Positions 46,330-56,527 of a DNA stretch of 64,000 nt are shown in pieces. The position numbers and the translations under genes are program-made. Origin of the DNA: Tubulanus polymorphus (taxonomy: Eukaryota > Nemertea > Palaeonemertea > Tubulaniformes > Tubulanidae); the NCBI RefSeq assembly GCF_964204645.1, contig NC_134027.1, positions 17,846,485-17,910,484 of the forward strand, in the 5' to 3' direction. Position 1 is the first letter of the stretch, and each line of letters starts with the position of its first letter. The notes under the pieces are model-generated. The model saw only the letters and a program-made list of their open reading frames with translations. It was not told the DNA's origin and searched no databases.

Positions 46330-46741
46330 TGCTACTCGGATTTTATTTACGACTGCAAAATAACGAGTACCGAGTACCGAGTACCGAGTACCGGTTTGCT
46401 ACAATACAAAAACAACTAAATGAGTAACAATACAATAAAATTAGCGGAAAATTGTGATAATTTGATAACTTACAATTGCTACATCCAGCCATAGCGTAGT
46501 GCTGGCATACTTCTAATACGAATGACAGGATAAGACTGTGCATTTACAAAAATGCCCCGAAAATTTATACGGTTAGAAATTCATGGTTTACTAAATCTAT
46601 TCAATTCTACGTGAAGCGAAACGCGAAGGATTTAAGGATAATACGAAAATACTGTATACAAATCCAACAGTACTGGTACACAATTTCAACAATACCGGTA
46701 AAGGAAGCACACATTTAACTTTATATACATAGATTTCAACA
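46330..46741 (-). repeat. BEL/Pao 5' LTR, truncated
   Basis: On the minus strand it starts with TGTTGAAATC at 46741 and matches the 3' LTR until CCGAGT at about 46332, then passes within 30 bases to the gag start. The terminal 158 bp of the other LTR and any primer-binding site are missing. The GAGTACC motif is repeated four times at 46366-46393. Confidence 0.75.
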
Positions 46742-46954
46742 AGCGCTAAATTTATAACTCAACTTTCCAGAGCTCAAGGCTGCTGCTATAACAAGCTTTC
46801 CCACGTAGATACCTACGTCACTCTCACCTATCTGCTATGCTTCTCTCTTATGTGTGACATAAGTATACACGTAGGTTGCCTGCTAACCGCAACTACTGCC
46901 TTGAACTCCGGCTTATTTTCCCATTGTCTAAATATGTAATTTATTACTCCAATA

Positions 46955-47806
46955 CTGGCACCTGTGGACTGAGGCCAGGACAACAACACAAACTAACGAA
47001 ACGAAACAACAAAATTGAAAAAAATAAGAAACCTACACTAATTTACATTTTTCTTCATCCCGAATTAATTATTTCATAATTTATCATGGAAAACACGAAA
47101 ATTAGAAATATATATCGCAAAACCATCAAAATTAAAATTTATTGTTTCGTCTTGGAAGTTTTATATAAATCTTTGTAGGTCACCTTGTCTATCATTCCAC
47201 ATGTATGCAATACAGAGAAATGGCGGCCAATGACGGAATTTGCGGAGAAATTAATTTCTCAAAACAATGTTGATAAATCGCTCAAAACATTCATAAAATT
47301 TGATTATTTCGAAAGGTACCTGTGTAAGTTTGTGAATTAAGCCATTAATTGTCATCTTCACCCGTCAAGGGATTCGAACCCACTACGCTAAAGTTGTTCA
47401 CTGAACCCCTTGACCTCACGAGTTGTTGGAGTCATTACTAGCCGACCAGGATCGGGTCGTACCAATCACAGCGCTTGTAACAAACGATGTCCATTGCTTT
47501 TCCCGTTAAATGGACCAATCAGCGAACGTTTTACTGAAAAAGGAAGTATTTCGCAAATCGATATATGACGTCATGCGCCATTAATGAAATCAGGCTTCAT
47601 GAGGCCAGGGGGCTTGTGGAAGCGAGTTTCGGAGTGATACCGGACCCCTGGCAAGCGAGGATGTTAATTGTGGACTGAAGTGAATAGAAAGTATATTTTT
47701 GAAGTGTTACTTTTTTCAACCGTGTTTTGGCCCTTGTCATCCCTAACGTTGGTATAAGCCCATCCGATTATAAAAAGCTTACCACCAACGATTAGGTAAC
47801 TAACTA
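46955..47806. repeat. Dispersed repeat, copy A (with nested insertion)
   Basis: Starting at CTGGCACCTGTGGACTGAGG, this segment matches 54715-55241 at roughly 85-90 percent by eye, apart from the 311-bp insertion at 47353. It contains AATGGCGGCCAATG and GTTACTTTTTTCAACCG. The homology ends at 47806, one base inside the GT of the putative splice donor of the next exon. Confidence 0.75.
47353..47663. mobile_element. Non-autonomous DNA transposon, 311 bp, 8-bp target duplication
   Basis: Flanked by TTAATTGT at 47345-47352 and 47664-47671. The paralogous copy near 55100 has a single TTAATTGT and no insertion, so the empty site is present in the same window. The ends are inverted: CATCTTCACCCGTCAAGGG and the reverse of CCCCTGGCAAGCGAGGATG. 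An 8-bp duplication points to hAT- or P-like transposases. A related 3' end (CTGGCAAACGAGGATGG) occurs near 49470. Confidence 0.75.
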
Positions 47807-48023
47807 CGTCTCCTTCTGCCTCTGGTCCGGGTCCATCGCCGTTTCGCTTCGGTTCTGCCTCCGGTTCATATAAATACGGCCCGATCATTAATTCCTCTTC
47901 GTCACTTCTTTCCTGCCATTCAAATTCACTAAGCGATTCATCTGGATTTGATGCCAAAGAGGTATCAAATTCAGATGAATCGCTCCCATTGTCCGATTCT
48001 CTATTCATTTCTATAGACGCCAT
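47664..48023 (-). CDS. Putative first exon of an unknown acidic protein
   Basis: A 119-codon frame from ATG at 48021-48023. The first 72 residues are Ser/Glu/Asp-rich (MNRESDNGSDSSEFDTSLA, then SLSEFEWQERSDEEELM) and include IGPYLYEPEAEP. Short acidic N-termini with a 'PYxFEPE' box occur in invertebrate proteins that carry a P2X7-like zinc domain in a later exon. The reading after residue 72 (VVSYLIVGGKLF) is probably intron, because GAC|GTAGTTAG is a good donor at 47807-47808. No second exon is found in the 860 bp downstream before the retrotransposon. The gene is therefore incomplete or interrupted. Confidence 0.35.
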   Translation of the reverse strand: MASIEMNRESDNGSDSSEFDTSLASNPDESLSEFEWQERSDEEELMIGPYLYEPEAEPKRNGDGPGPEAEGDVVSYLIVGGKLFIIGWAYTNVRDDKGQNTVEKSNTSKIYFLFTSVHN

Positions 48024-48340
48024 TATTGAGCTGCTCCCTTTAATGACGTAGGTTCTATAGGCCTAAATAGCCCGCAGTACACGTGTTTTTCCGGAACGAC
48101 GTAAAGAAAACAAGGTGTGGGAAAATCAAAATCATCAAATATCACTTTAAATTGAAGTTTTTTCCGATCTTTCAAATTGTCAATCTAAATAGAATACTAT
48201 AATGAATCATTTTATTGCAATTGTAGAAAATTCTTGAAAAAGAGTCAGTTACCCTTTAATCATTCTACTTAATTCTACTTCCCTATTCTACTATCCTTAC
48301 ATTTCTTTTAGAATAGTTAACTAGTCTACTATATTTCCCT
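48024..48340. other. Non-coding stretch upstream of the putative exon
   Basis: Mixed-composition DNA with a TAGGCCTA at 48056 and an AT-rich tract near 48140-48240. No conserved coding frame, RNA gene or repeat boundary is visible. Confidence 0.4.
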
Positions 48341-48490
48341 TTTAGGTTTAGAGGATTAAGTGTTAAGAAGGTTAGGATTTATGGGTTTAGGGTATAGAGG
48401 GTTAAGTGTTTAGGGGTTAGGGTTAAGACGGTTTAGAGGATTGGGATTTAGAGGGTTAGGGTTTAGGGGGTTAGGGTTAGAAAAGTAGAA
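48341..48490 (+). repeat. Interstitial telomere-like repeat
   Basis: Degenerate runs of TTAGGG-related words: GGGTTTAGGG, GGGTTAAGTG, GGGGTTAGGGTTAAG, GAGGGTTAGGGTTTAGGGGG and TTAGGGTTAG. The G-rich strand is the plus strand. Divergence is high, so this is an old interstitial tract and not an active telomere. Confidence 0.75.
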
Positions 48491-49582
48491 CAGTAACTAT
48501 TCTATTACGATCGTAACGATCGTTAGGATACGAGCCTAGTATATGTCCTAATGAGAAAATCATAAAATAGTACTATTTTTGACTGACTACCGGTATCCTT
48601 TAGAATAGTAGAATAGCAACTATTCTATTACGATCGAACTCCATTATGAGTTTTCCGGTTTGCTCGGCTACCCGTACTGGTGGGGTAGTCTAGATAGGCA
48701 AATGAAAGCTCCGGTTTGCTGAACTACCCCTTTTTGCGGGGATGCGGTATGATGTTTGATCTGACAGTTTCAAGTGGTTAATGGGTGTTTCAAGTGCTTA
48801 CAACGATGCTTATTACTTCATGTGGTACAAAAAAATGTCATAATACCAATACGCTATACCGCTAGGGCTTCGTAGAAAGAGCACTGCCTGTGGCCTTCCC
48901 AAACTTTAATTTTCCTGATCGATTTGATTTCGTCCAAATGAGACTGAGACGGCCTTTTCCAGTTATGGCATTTTTGGATCACATCACTGGAAATGACTTA
49001 CGCTTTTGGGCCACTTTTTCGGTTCCAGACGTTTCATTTGAGCTATATACCACAATGGTGACACCATGGTGGTCAGTAACTGACCAATTGAGATATCCCC
49101 GAGTCTGAACACTTGAACACACGAATTTCGGTAATTTTTCAAGTCATATTTGTTTTCAAACTACTAATGAATCATCATTGCAAATTCATCACTGACCATC
49201 ACTGACCACCACTGACCATTTCAAATTTCTCGAATATGAGAACGAAATACCGCGTTTGATTTGATCATAGGCCTACTTGAAATACGCGTCATTTCAAATC
49301 ACGATTACCGTACATCATTGCGCGATATTCGAAAAACTTCAAATTGATTGGCTAGATATATAGACTGGTGGGCGCTGAGCGTTCACCTGTCCGCCCAAGA
49401 AATTGTGGTTGATGTAATAGACCAATAAAGGGTTTGTGTTGGCGTGAGCTTCAGCGGGCGGCAATTAAACTCTGGCAAACGAGGATGGTATAAGTAGGGC
49501 CTACAAAAGCCTTGTAGGAATATGAAAATTAGTCACGAACTTGGTCACGAATTTACCAATATTTGTCAGTTATTTTTATATT
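48491..49582. other. Non-coding stretch with small repeats
   Basis: It contains two ATAGTAGAATAG.AACTATTCTATTACGATCG copies (near 48485 and 48610) and two near-copies of CTCCGGTTTGCT (near 48655 and 48708). A CACTGACCA tandem lies near 49190-49220. A partial relative of the 311-bp transposon ends at about 49485. The 72-codon plus-strand ORF at 48890 has no recognisable features. Confidence 0.4.
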
Positions 49583-52126
49583 TCAGCGTGTCCATTCTTC
49601 GTATCGTGTCATAACCTCTCGCCAAAAGTCAGGTTTCACTTGGAAATGCCTTTCTGTTACAGGTTCTGGTGGTGGTATTAAAGTAACTATGTCATCATAA
49701 TCATACCAAACATCATTATCAGCCTTTGGTGGCCAACAGTACCTATTTTGACCAATTTTATGCATGCAGCTTACCCTGACTGACTCTTCATCAGCATCTT
49801 CTATGAAGGACGGAAATGGTTTTTTATCGTATTCAACTATGCAGTACTTACCAATGAATAAAGGATCATAAACATGAACTAGTTCCAAAATGGAAATTTC
49901 AACTTATTTTGCAACCTTTTAGAGCCATGGTCATTACTTTGATTCACAGAACTTGATACAGTGACATCGTTATTGGAAACGAGTGCTTCAGGACCCTTCA
50001 CCAATAGCTTAGATTTATTTACATTGCCGAGAAAATCATGAGTAATAGGTTTGAAACATTTGCACTGTTCCCTGTTACAAAAACAGCTTAGATGTCTGCA
50101 AGAAACTTTACCCCGTCCACAGCTCACCAGCTGGTGGAATTTCATGGTACCAGGGATTGATCTCAAAGTGATGTTATCTAAATCTCTGTCTAATGACTGC
50201 ACCTGCTCCTCGGTCACATAAAATAATTTAACATTTGTGTGCTCCGACAACAATTCAAATAATGTCTTACTATCAGGAATGTCGTTCCCTTGTGAAACTA
50301 GCCGGTCGGCTGTTCTCTTGAGGGTACCTCCGATCCCATCGGCAGCCCCCTTTCCATGGCCCGCTTCTAAAAATGACCAATTTACATAGGCCATATTCCA
50401 ATCATATGGTTTAGTGGACAGAAGGAAAAAATTTGACTTGCATCTATACTGAGTTGTAGGTCCATCAGAGACAAAATATGCTCTGTTGATACCTGGAAAT
50501 GTTTGGGATAAGTAGTCGAATACTGGTTTTAGGTGCGCCCAAATTGCTGATGGGTCATGGCGCCTACACTCAGATATAGATGCAAAAACCAATTGTTTCT
50601 TCTTTTGTGTAAACTAAGCCTGTATGGAGCGTTGCCTGTGCATTCGATGCTCCAAAGTGAGTAGATTGGATTGCCTCATGGTATTTTAAGCTATAGTTTT
50701 CACTAAAGTCTATATGTATTAGACATTCAGTTTCGTCTAAACTCAACCTTTTCTCTTTCAGTGTTTTGTACTGATGCCTGATGTTAAAGACGTGCCGACA
50801 AAACTTTCGACCTAAATTTTTTCGAATATATCAACCAGTTTATCCAGTTTTCCATCGACCTTGACCTTTTCGATTTTCTTCGTAGTCTCTGTCACGCCAT
50901 CTTTATTCTTGTATTCATGATCAACCAATTTCCATTCGTACCACCATGCATCTGCCGCAATGTCATAAGTGTTGAATTTGGGTCGTAAATCTTTACACTC
51001 TCGACACATACAGTCTGCATCATTGACAGAACAGCAAATTGAATGTATCAGTTCCTCGGGATTCGGAGTTGAAATGACTTTAAGACGATACAGTCTATCT
51101 GCCATGAGATTTTTATCATGAATTCGACAGTTACATGTATTGAGATCTGAAGCCTTTGGGTGTACCACCCAAAATGGTTTGTTTTTGCAAAAGAATGGAT
51201 ATGATATTCTAAATGTCAGATTTTCAAACAGAAATTTGCTGTGCAGATCAAGCATCGACTCGTTCAGCAGTCGCTTTTGTTTCTTGTCTTTTGGTGGGTT
51301 ACTGTATCGCGTTTCCCAGGACACATGCGGCTATTGTCATCCCTCAAGAAATATTCCTGAATGGCTTTTACGATCTCGTCTGAATGATGATCACGACGTC
51401 TTTTTCTTTCAAATTCACCCGGTTGTAGAAGATGATGAGAAACTTGTAAGCGCTTCTCAGCATGGGAAACGAGACGGTATTTCTTGAGGTATGAAGTACA
51501 GAATGCTTTCCGCAAAAGTTGCCTTTCCCGCTGAGTTTTGATAGCGCGGTATTTAGTACGGATCGAGTCCTCCAAACAATATGCAAAAGTCAAGTGTTTT
51601 TGTACCACATTCTTGTGCAAAACTAACATCCGCTTGGTCTTTGTTTTTGGACTTTCAAATGTTTCACGTGAAGTTTTAAAGTTTGTCTGTGCCCTCTCAT
51701 ATCGCTTCTGAACTCGTTTTACAGCCCTTTGTGCACACGCCAATTGGACAGTTAGTTTATCAATCTTTTATACGCTTTGCTGCGATCTCTTCTAACTTTT
51801 TTACGTCCACGGGTCTTATTCGAGCCACTGGACCTGGAATCTAGTTCATCGAAAGGACTTGAAGGAGGTGTTATCAGATTTTGCACCTCCTTTATTCTAT
51901 TTCGGTGAGTCCTTTGATCTTTACGCCATCGTTTTCGTTGTGTTCTCTTCTCTCTCGAGTTCATATCATCTATCAATTTACGTTCCCCAGCTTCCTTTCT
52001 TTGTTTATTACGCTCGCGTTCTGATTTTAGGTAGTTTTCATATGTTGCTGGGTCGGCCTTTTTTCTATCGCGGCAACGTTTTGCTCTTTCTTTACCGCTC
52101 AAAGGGTTTTTCTTTTTAGGAGGCAT
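49583..52126 (-). pseudogene. Transposase-like gene of an uncharacterised invertebrate DNA transposon family
   Basis: One gene read in several frames. Residues from ATG 52124-52126 are basic (MPPKKKNPLSGKERAKRCRDR, with SREKRTQRKRWRKDQRTHRN), a probable DNA-binding region. Next come YFLRDDNSRMCPGKRDTVT and the Cys-rich TCNCRIHDKN...CCSVNDADCMCRECKDLRP. A core follows with LIHIDFSENYSLKYHEAIQS (about 50695-50760), SDGPTTQYRCK (about 50430-50470) and WSFLEAGHGKGAADGIGG (about 50320-50380). These three acidic motifs look like a DDE/D-type catalytic set. A Cys-rich tail CRHLSCFCNREQCKC and a YxWPPxxD C-terminal part end at 49583. Frame changes occur near 51750, 51290, 50815 (an A6 run), 50595 and 49890. 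I recognise the motifs as a family common in invertebrate repeats but cannot name the superfamily. Confidence 0.6.
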
Positions 52127-52527
52127 CTGAGAAAAAGAATATGAAAAATTGATTATATAATTGTAGGTTACCGATAATCAATATAGTGTACGTATTTGTA
52201 ATTGATGTGTTAAATGCTGACACACTTTGGGATATAATAATAATCGCCGATTATCAATAACATGTCGTTGACGTTTGGATCTTCTACGCTAACGACTATA
52301 GAATCATGTGGAATCTGGTTTGATTGAAATCAGTTAAAAATTATTTTGGCATTGAAAACTATGTTAATTCTGTAAATCTGGGGAGGCCTAGAATTAATCA
52401 GATTATTACAACGGTACTTTGAAATGACTATAACGTGACTACTTAAGATTTATAGTGCATCACCCTTATTTTGAAAAATACAATTATCCCACAATTAACA
52501 CAGGTAATCACAAGTCTCATTGATTTC
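52127..52527. other. Upstream region of the transposase-like gene, no feature
   Basis: AT-rich DNA with two copies of the word GATAATCAATA (about 52171 and 52252, the latter as ATTATCAATAA). I see no promoter element I would defend and no terminal inverted repeat. Confidence 0.35.
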
Positions 52528-52950
52528 TGTCAGTACCATAACGAATAGTCAGTACCGTAACAGTAGTATGCGTTATGGTACTGATGTTACGGTACTGACG
52601 GTTGACAACAAACTTCATTGAATTGGCCTTTAAAACAAGGAGTGTGAAGCCATTAGAGCGGACTAAATACTACTGCCCTTAGTAAGTTCTTAGAGCTACA
52701 TGAGTACAATTCCACTGGACCACATTTTCTAAGTATTTTCTTCCTTACGGTACTGATATCAAATTTACATACTATCGGCTAAATACCACAAGAATGAACT
52801 AAAAAGTGAATATTTACCTTGGGTGATCTTGTTTTTGCTTTGAAAAATGGCGGCTGTCTCTATTCACAAGTCTCCCATGATGCCTTGAAAAAATCAATAC
52901 TTTTCCTTGATCTAGCACTAGGTGAACTTATGCGTTACGGTACTGACATA
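52528..52950. repeat. Cluster of TTACGGTACTGA motifs, both orientations
   Basis: Six copies or one-mismatch copies of TTACGGTACTGA: inverted near 52529 and 52549, direct near 52572, 52587, 52745 and 52934. The first four form a compact nested palindrome within 75 bp. Such repeated words beside a transposase gene can be transposase-binding subterminal repeats. That role is inference; no matching cluster was found on the left side of the gene. Confidence 0.6.
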
Positions 52951-53631
52951 ACTTCGGAGAATAGTTTGAAAAGCATGAATATTTTTATTTTCTTACATTT
53001 TCTATCAATCAACGGTATTGTTTTAATTAATAATATATTAAGTGTAAATAGACACTAAACAATAGTGATTTATTCCAAATTTTAAATAGATGAAAAGATG
53101 AAAAACCAGTTTAGCTGAGCTGGAGACACTTATTTCTTGATGAATTTGCACTATTTAGCTCATTCTAATTTTTGAAGATTAGACGAAAACTGTTTGAATA
53201 TGAACTTCTTGCAATCTATTTAGCCTGTGACACATGATTAGGGCTTGATATTGTAGCTTTGTCACCATAAATTTGCCGCAATAATCCATAAACTGTTGGA
53301 GACACCATAGCGGCAATTTATTGCAAACCACCCATGTCTTTAGCCCGCGATCGAAGAGGACGCCATGTTGGATTTCACTGACTAAATCGCCACTAACTTG
53401 CTCGCCGAGTAAGTTAGTCGATTTAATAAATCAATTTACTAAACCGCGTCCATAAACGAGTTGATTTACCAAATCGGATTCACTAAACCGCTTGCCGTAA
53501 ACGTGAAACTTAAATCGATTTACAAAGATTCAGTTTCGTAAAAGCGCCTACAGAAAGCATAACAGGTTGTACACAGGTTGAGAGAAAACAAACAATAAAA
53601 TTTACAATTTAAAAAAAAGCACAATCATAAA
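52951..53631. other. Non-coding stretch
   Basis: AT-rich non-coding DNA. Between 53375 and 53530 several diverged copies of the words AAATCGATTTA / TTTACTAAACCG occur, a degenerate inverted-word cluster of unknown origin. No coding frame is supported. Confidence 0.35.
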
Positions 53632-53657
53632 GAGAGAGAGAGAGAGAGAAAGAGAGA
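53632..53657 (+). repeat. (GA)n microsatellite
   Basis: GAGAGAGAGAGAGAGA followed by AAAGAGAGA; one interruption only. Confidence 0.95.
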
Positions 53658-54115
53658 ACAGTTGCTTTCAGTGTGGGCCAAGCAAAGCCTTTATAGGCCG
53701 CTGTCGCAAGCACCCAGGGAAAAAACGAAAGGGAAATGAAGAAACAGGAGAAGGAAATGAGAGTTGATGATTTTTGATAATCTCAGGAGAGTTTATATGA
53801 GTAAGCTAGAGTTCAGGAGAGTGAGCAATTATAACAATTAGAGTTGTTACATTGATGGATATCATTGTAGGCGGAGGTGAGATATGGTATGAGTTTACGT
53901 TTTAAATTTTGTTTGCTTGTTTGTAAAATGCTAATCCGTATACTATCTCTAGACGGAACGAACATGGTTTTGAGTCATCTGAAATAGTCAGTTCCCAGAG
54001 GGAATGTTCACAGGCAAACTTCAACCAAATTGCCTGCTTCCACGTCACGTAGTTTCCTGTTGTTTGGAGTTGGATTTTAGTTTGGTCATCGGTATGTCTT
54101 ATAAAGTTGTGATGA
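53658..54115. other. Non-coding stretch
   Basis: Purine-rich plus strand near 53715-53770 (GGGAAATGAAGAAACAGGAG). No gene or known repeat is seen. The 80-codon minus ORF at 53902 ends inside the neighbouring MITE and is not supported. Confidence 0.35.
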
Positions 54116-54123
54116 CGTCTGTG

Positions 54124-54346
54124 GGTAAAAGTGCAGATCCGCACCTCTCATGATTGACGCAATCTGCTGAATGACAGAATCCAGGCTAAAATCTCTATAC
54201 TACGTACTCTCTCTATAGTGAAGATATCTTAAAATTAGCCATTGACAATGTACTGAATTGCTGATGACTTTTTGAATCTTAGACAATGATATTTAAGTAA
54301 TTGATTGAACCGTTTACGCGGAGAGGTGCGGATCTGCACTTTTACC
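54124..54346. mobile_element. MITE, 223 bp, perfect 25-bp inverted ends, 8-bp target duplication
   Basis: Ends are GGTAAAAGTGCAGATCCG... and its exact inverse over 25 bases (54124-54148 and 54322-54346). The target duplication CGTCTGTG is present at 54116-54123 and 54347-54354. No coding capacity. Length, ends and 8-bp duplication fit a hAT- or P-type non-autonomous element. Perfect ends and a perfect duplication imply a recent insertion. Confidence 0.85.
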
Positions 54347-54358
54347 CGTCTGTGTGAT

Positions 54359-55406
54359 CAGGGGCGGATCTAGAGCCCAATTTAGGGGGGGGCCTAGTCA
54401 GTAACCTGACTGTGGTTTAGTTTCACGATCGGATATTTTCACAAACCACAGTCAGGAATGGGAAGGTCATTTTTGTATGAAATCTTCGTCAGCCAATTTG
54501 ACTGACGAGTAATTTGCCTGGCATTTCATTGTCTCTTAAGATATCTGTCTCATTTTTGTTGTAATCGACGCACAACAGATTCGTAGTTTGTCTGATACCT
54601 ATAACACCTCACCTGACGATCTTAATCCATGTGCAAATCGGCCGTAAAGTGAGAGTAAATTTCCGTCCAGTCAACAGCTGCCATTTTGAAAATTACTGGA
54701 GGTGCTGGCACCTGTGGACTGAGGCCAGGACAACAGCACAAACTAACAAAGCGAAACGACGAAATTTAAAAAAATTAAAAAATCAACACTTATTCACATT
54801 TTTCTTTTACCAGAATTTATTATTTCATTATTTATTATGGAAAACACGAAGACTTGAAATAAAAGTTGGAAAACCATCAAAAATAAAAATTGTCGTTTCG
54901 TCTTGAAAGTTGTATATTAATCCTTGTAGGTCCCCTTGTCTTATCATGCCACATGTGCAATACAGAGAAATGGCGGCCAATGGCGAAATTTGTGGAGAAA
55001 TTAATTAATTTCTCAAAATAATGCTGATTAATCACTCGAAACGTACATAAAATTGGATTATTTCGAAAGGTACCTGTGTTAGTTTGTGAATTAAGCCATT
55101 AATTGTGGACTGAAGTGAATAGAAAGTATATTTTTGAAGTGTTACTTTTTTCAACCGTGTTTTGGTCCTTGTCATCCCTAACGTTGGTATAAGCCCATCC
55201 GATTAGAAAAAGCTTACCACCAACGATTAGGTAACTAACTAGGGGGGGCCCAACTAATAAATGTAGCTATGATGATACTGTATTGACACCGTGCGGCGTA
55301 GGCGCGAGACGTTCCTACGCTTCGTGACGAAGCGCGTGGCGGTCGGTCGAAAAAAACGATCTTCACTCAAAGGAGGGAGGGGGCCCCCTCCCTAGATCCG
55401 CGCCTG
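54359..55406. mobile_element. hAT-like non-autonomous element
   Basis: Starts CAGGGGCGGATCTAGAG and ends CCTAGATCCGCGCCTG, inverted ends with one mismatch, of the CAGGGGCGGATC type known from hAT elements. G-rich and C-rich subterminal stretches follow inside each end. The flanking octamers TGTGTGAT and CTGATGAT agree only in the last four bases, so the duplication is decayed or the element moved by another route. It carries copy B of the dispersed repeat as cargo. No transposase ORF. Confidence 0.7.
54715..55241. repeat. Dispersed repeat, copy B (empty site for the 311-bp transposon)
   Basis: Matches 46955-47806 without the nested element. It lies wholly inside the hAT-like element. The homology ends at AACTAACTA, after which the sequence switches to GGGGGGGCCCAACTAA. 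Confidence 0.75.
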
Positions 55407-56527
55407 CTGATGATAGGCCTACCCTGCGCATCTGAGCCAATTTGTTTTACAGCCCCCTTTAGTCTGAATTCAACACGTTGGCATTGTTACGCTCCCTACA
55501 TTCGGTTTTCGGATCACTAATTCAGCCTAAATGAATACTTTATTGATTCTTGTTACATCAGAACACGATAGCTGGAGGTCCAAAATCAAAGATTTAACCC
55601 AGCAGCCTATGGTCTATCACTGGTTTTGTCATATCGCAGAATCGCGGAATTTTCAAAAAAAAAAACACTGAATTCCTTTGTTATTATCACAGGTAGCTAT
55701 ATCCATAAAAAATTAAAATGGCTCCAATCTTACTGAAAGAAAGCTTGTTGGATTGGAATGGGGAGGGCTCAAATAACAATATGCTTTTGAAGTTTTTGAA
55801 TTATCTTCGGTAGTTTTCGAGATATCGCAAATTGAAGTTTGAAAATTTGTGCGAAAAGTGTCTTCATGTTTCAATACGCAAAAACTCTGATCTAAGAAGG
55901 CAATATTTCATGTAAACAAACTTCAATATCTCTTAAACTAAAAGAGATAGACTAGAAATTTAAAGAGCAATACACTCATAGCACTTTCAGGTGACAGTTG
56001 AAAGACCCAAGATTTTTATCTGATCCCAAATACCTATGGTTTCCATGGAAACCAGCCAAAAAATGGTAAAATAATGAAAATATCGATGTTAGATCAAAAG
56101 TTATGATGTATAAAGGGGATAGAATAACTAGTTATCAATAGTTTATGTTTGCCCTAAGTTTATCTAGGAATATCTATTATCATATAGATTATTATTATTT
56201 GGTTTCCATGGTACGGCAAGAAAAATTGAGAAAAAATGATATGATTTCAGGTGAAATTATTTTTTTCACTACATAATTTTTGAAATGAATCAGACATGAT
56301 TGTCAAGGCCTGTCAGTCAGGTCTATAGGCTCCTATTGCAAATTGATTTAAATGTACCAATTATATATATTATTTGCTAAATGAATTTTAGTAAAGAATA
56401 GCAGAAAATCAGGCTTGGCTCTATTAGCTCAAAATGCGGAAATTTGAAATATATTCATGATATTCATAATAAAATCAATCAGTTTAGAAACATAAACCAA
56501 GCAATAATAATAATACTACTAATAATA
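55407..56527. other. Non-coding AT-rich stretch
   Basis: No coding frame above background. Repeated phrases such as TTTCCATGGAAACCAGCC (56040) and GGTTTCCATGGTACGGC (56200) suggest an old internal duplication. An AATAATAATAATACTACTAA microsatellite-like tract lies at about 56502-56540. Confidence 0.35.

Larger units (their letters stand above)
40249..46741 (-). mobile_element. BEL/Pao LTR retrotransposon, degenerate
   Basis: About 6.5 kb on the minus strand: 5' LTR at the right, gag, protease, RT, RNase H, integrase, then the 3' LTR at the left. The domain order and the single gag-pol layout are those of BEL/Pao. It interrupts the Polinton capsid gene at its left side. I see no target duplication: the left flank is GAAAAT and the right flank AGCGCT. 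The right flank is not AT-rich Polinton DNA, so a rearrangement after insertion is likely. No env-like ORF is present. Confidence 0.9.

Noticed and set aside
47359-47440. tRNA-like sequence on the minus strand (TAGCGTAGTGG next to GGTTCGAATCCC)
   Set aside because: A-box and B-box words are adjacent with no room for a cloverleaf. They are explained by the inverted ends of the 311-bp transposon.
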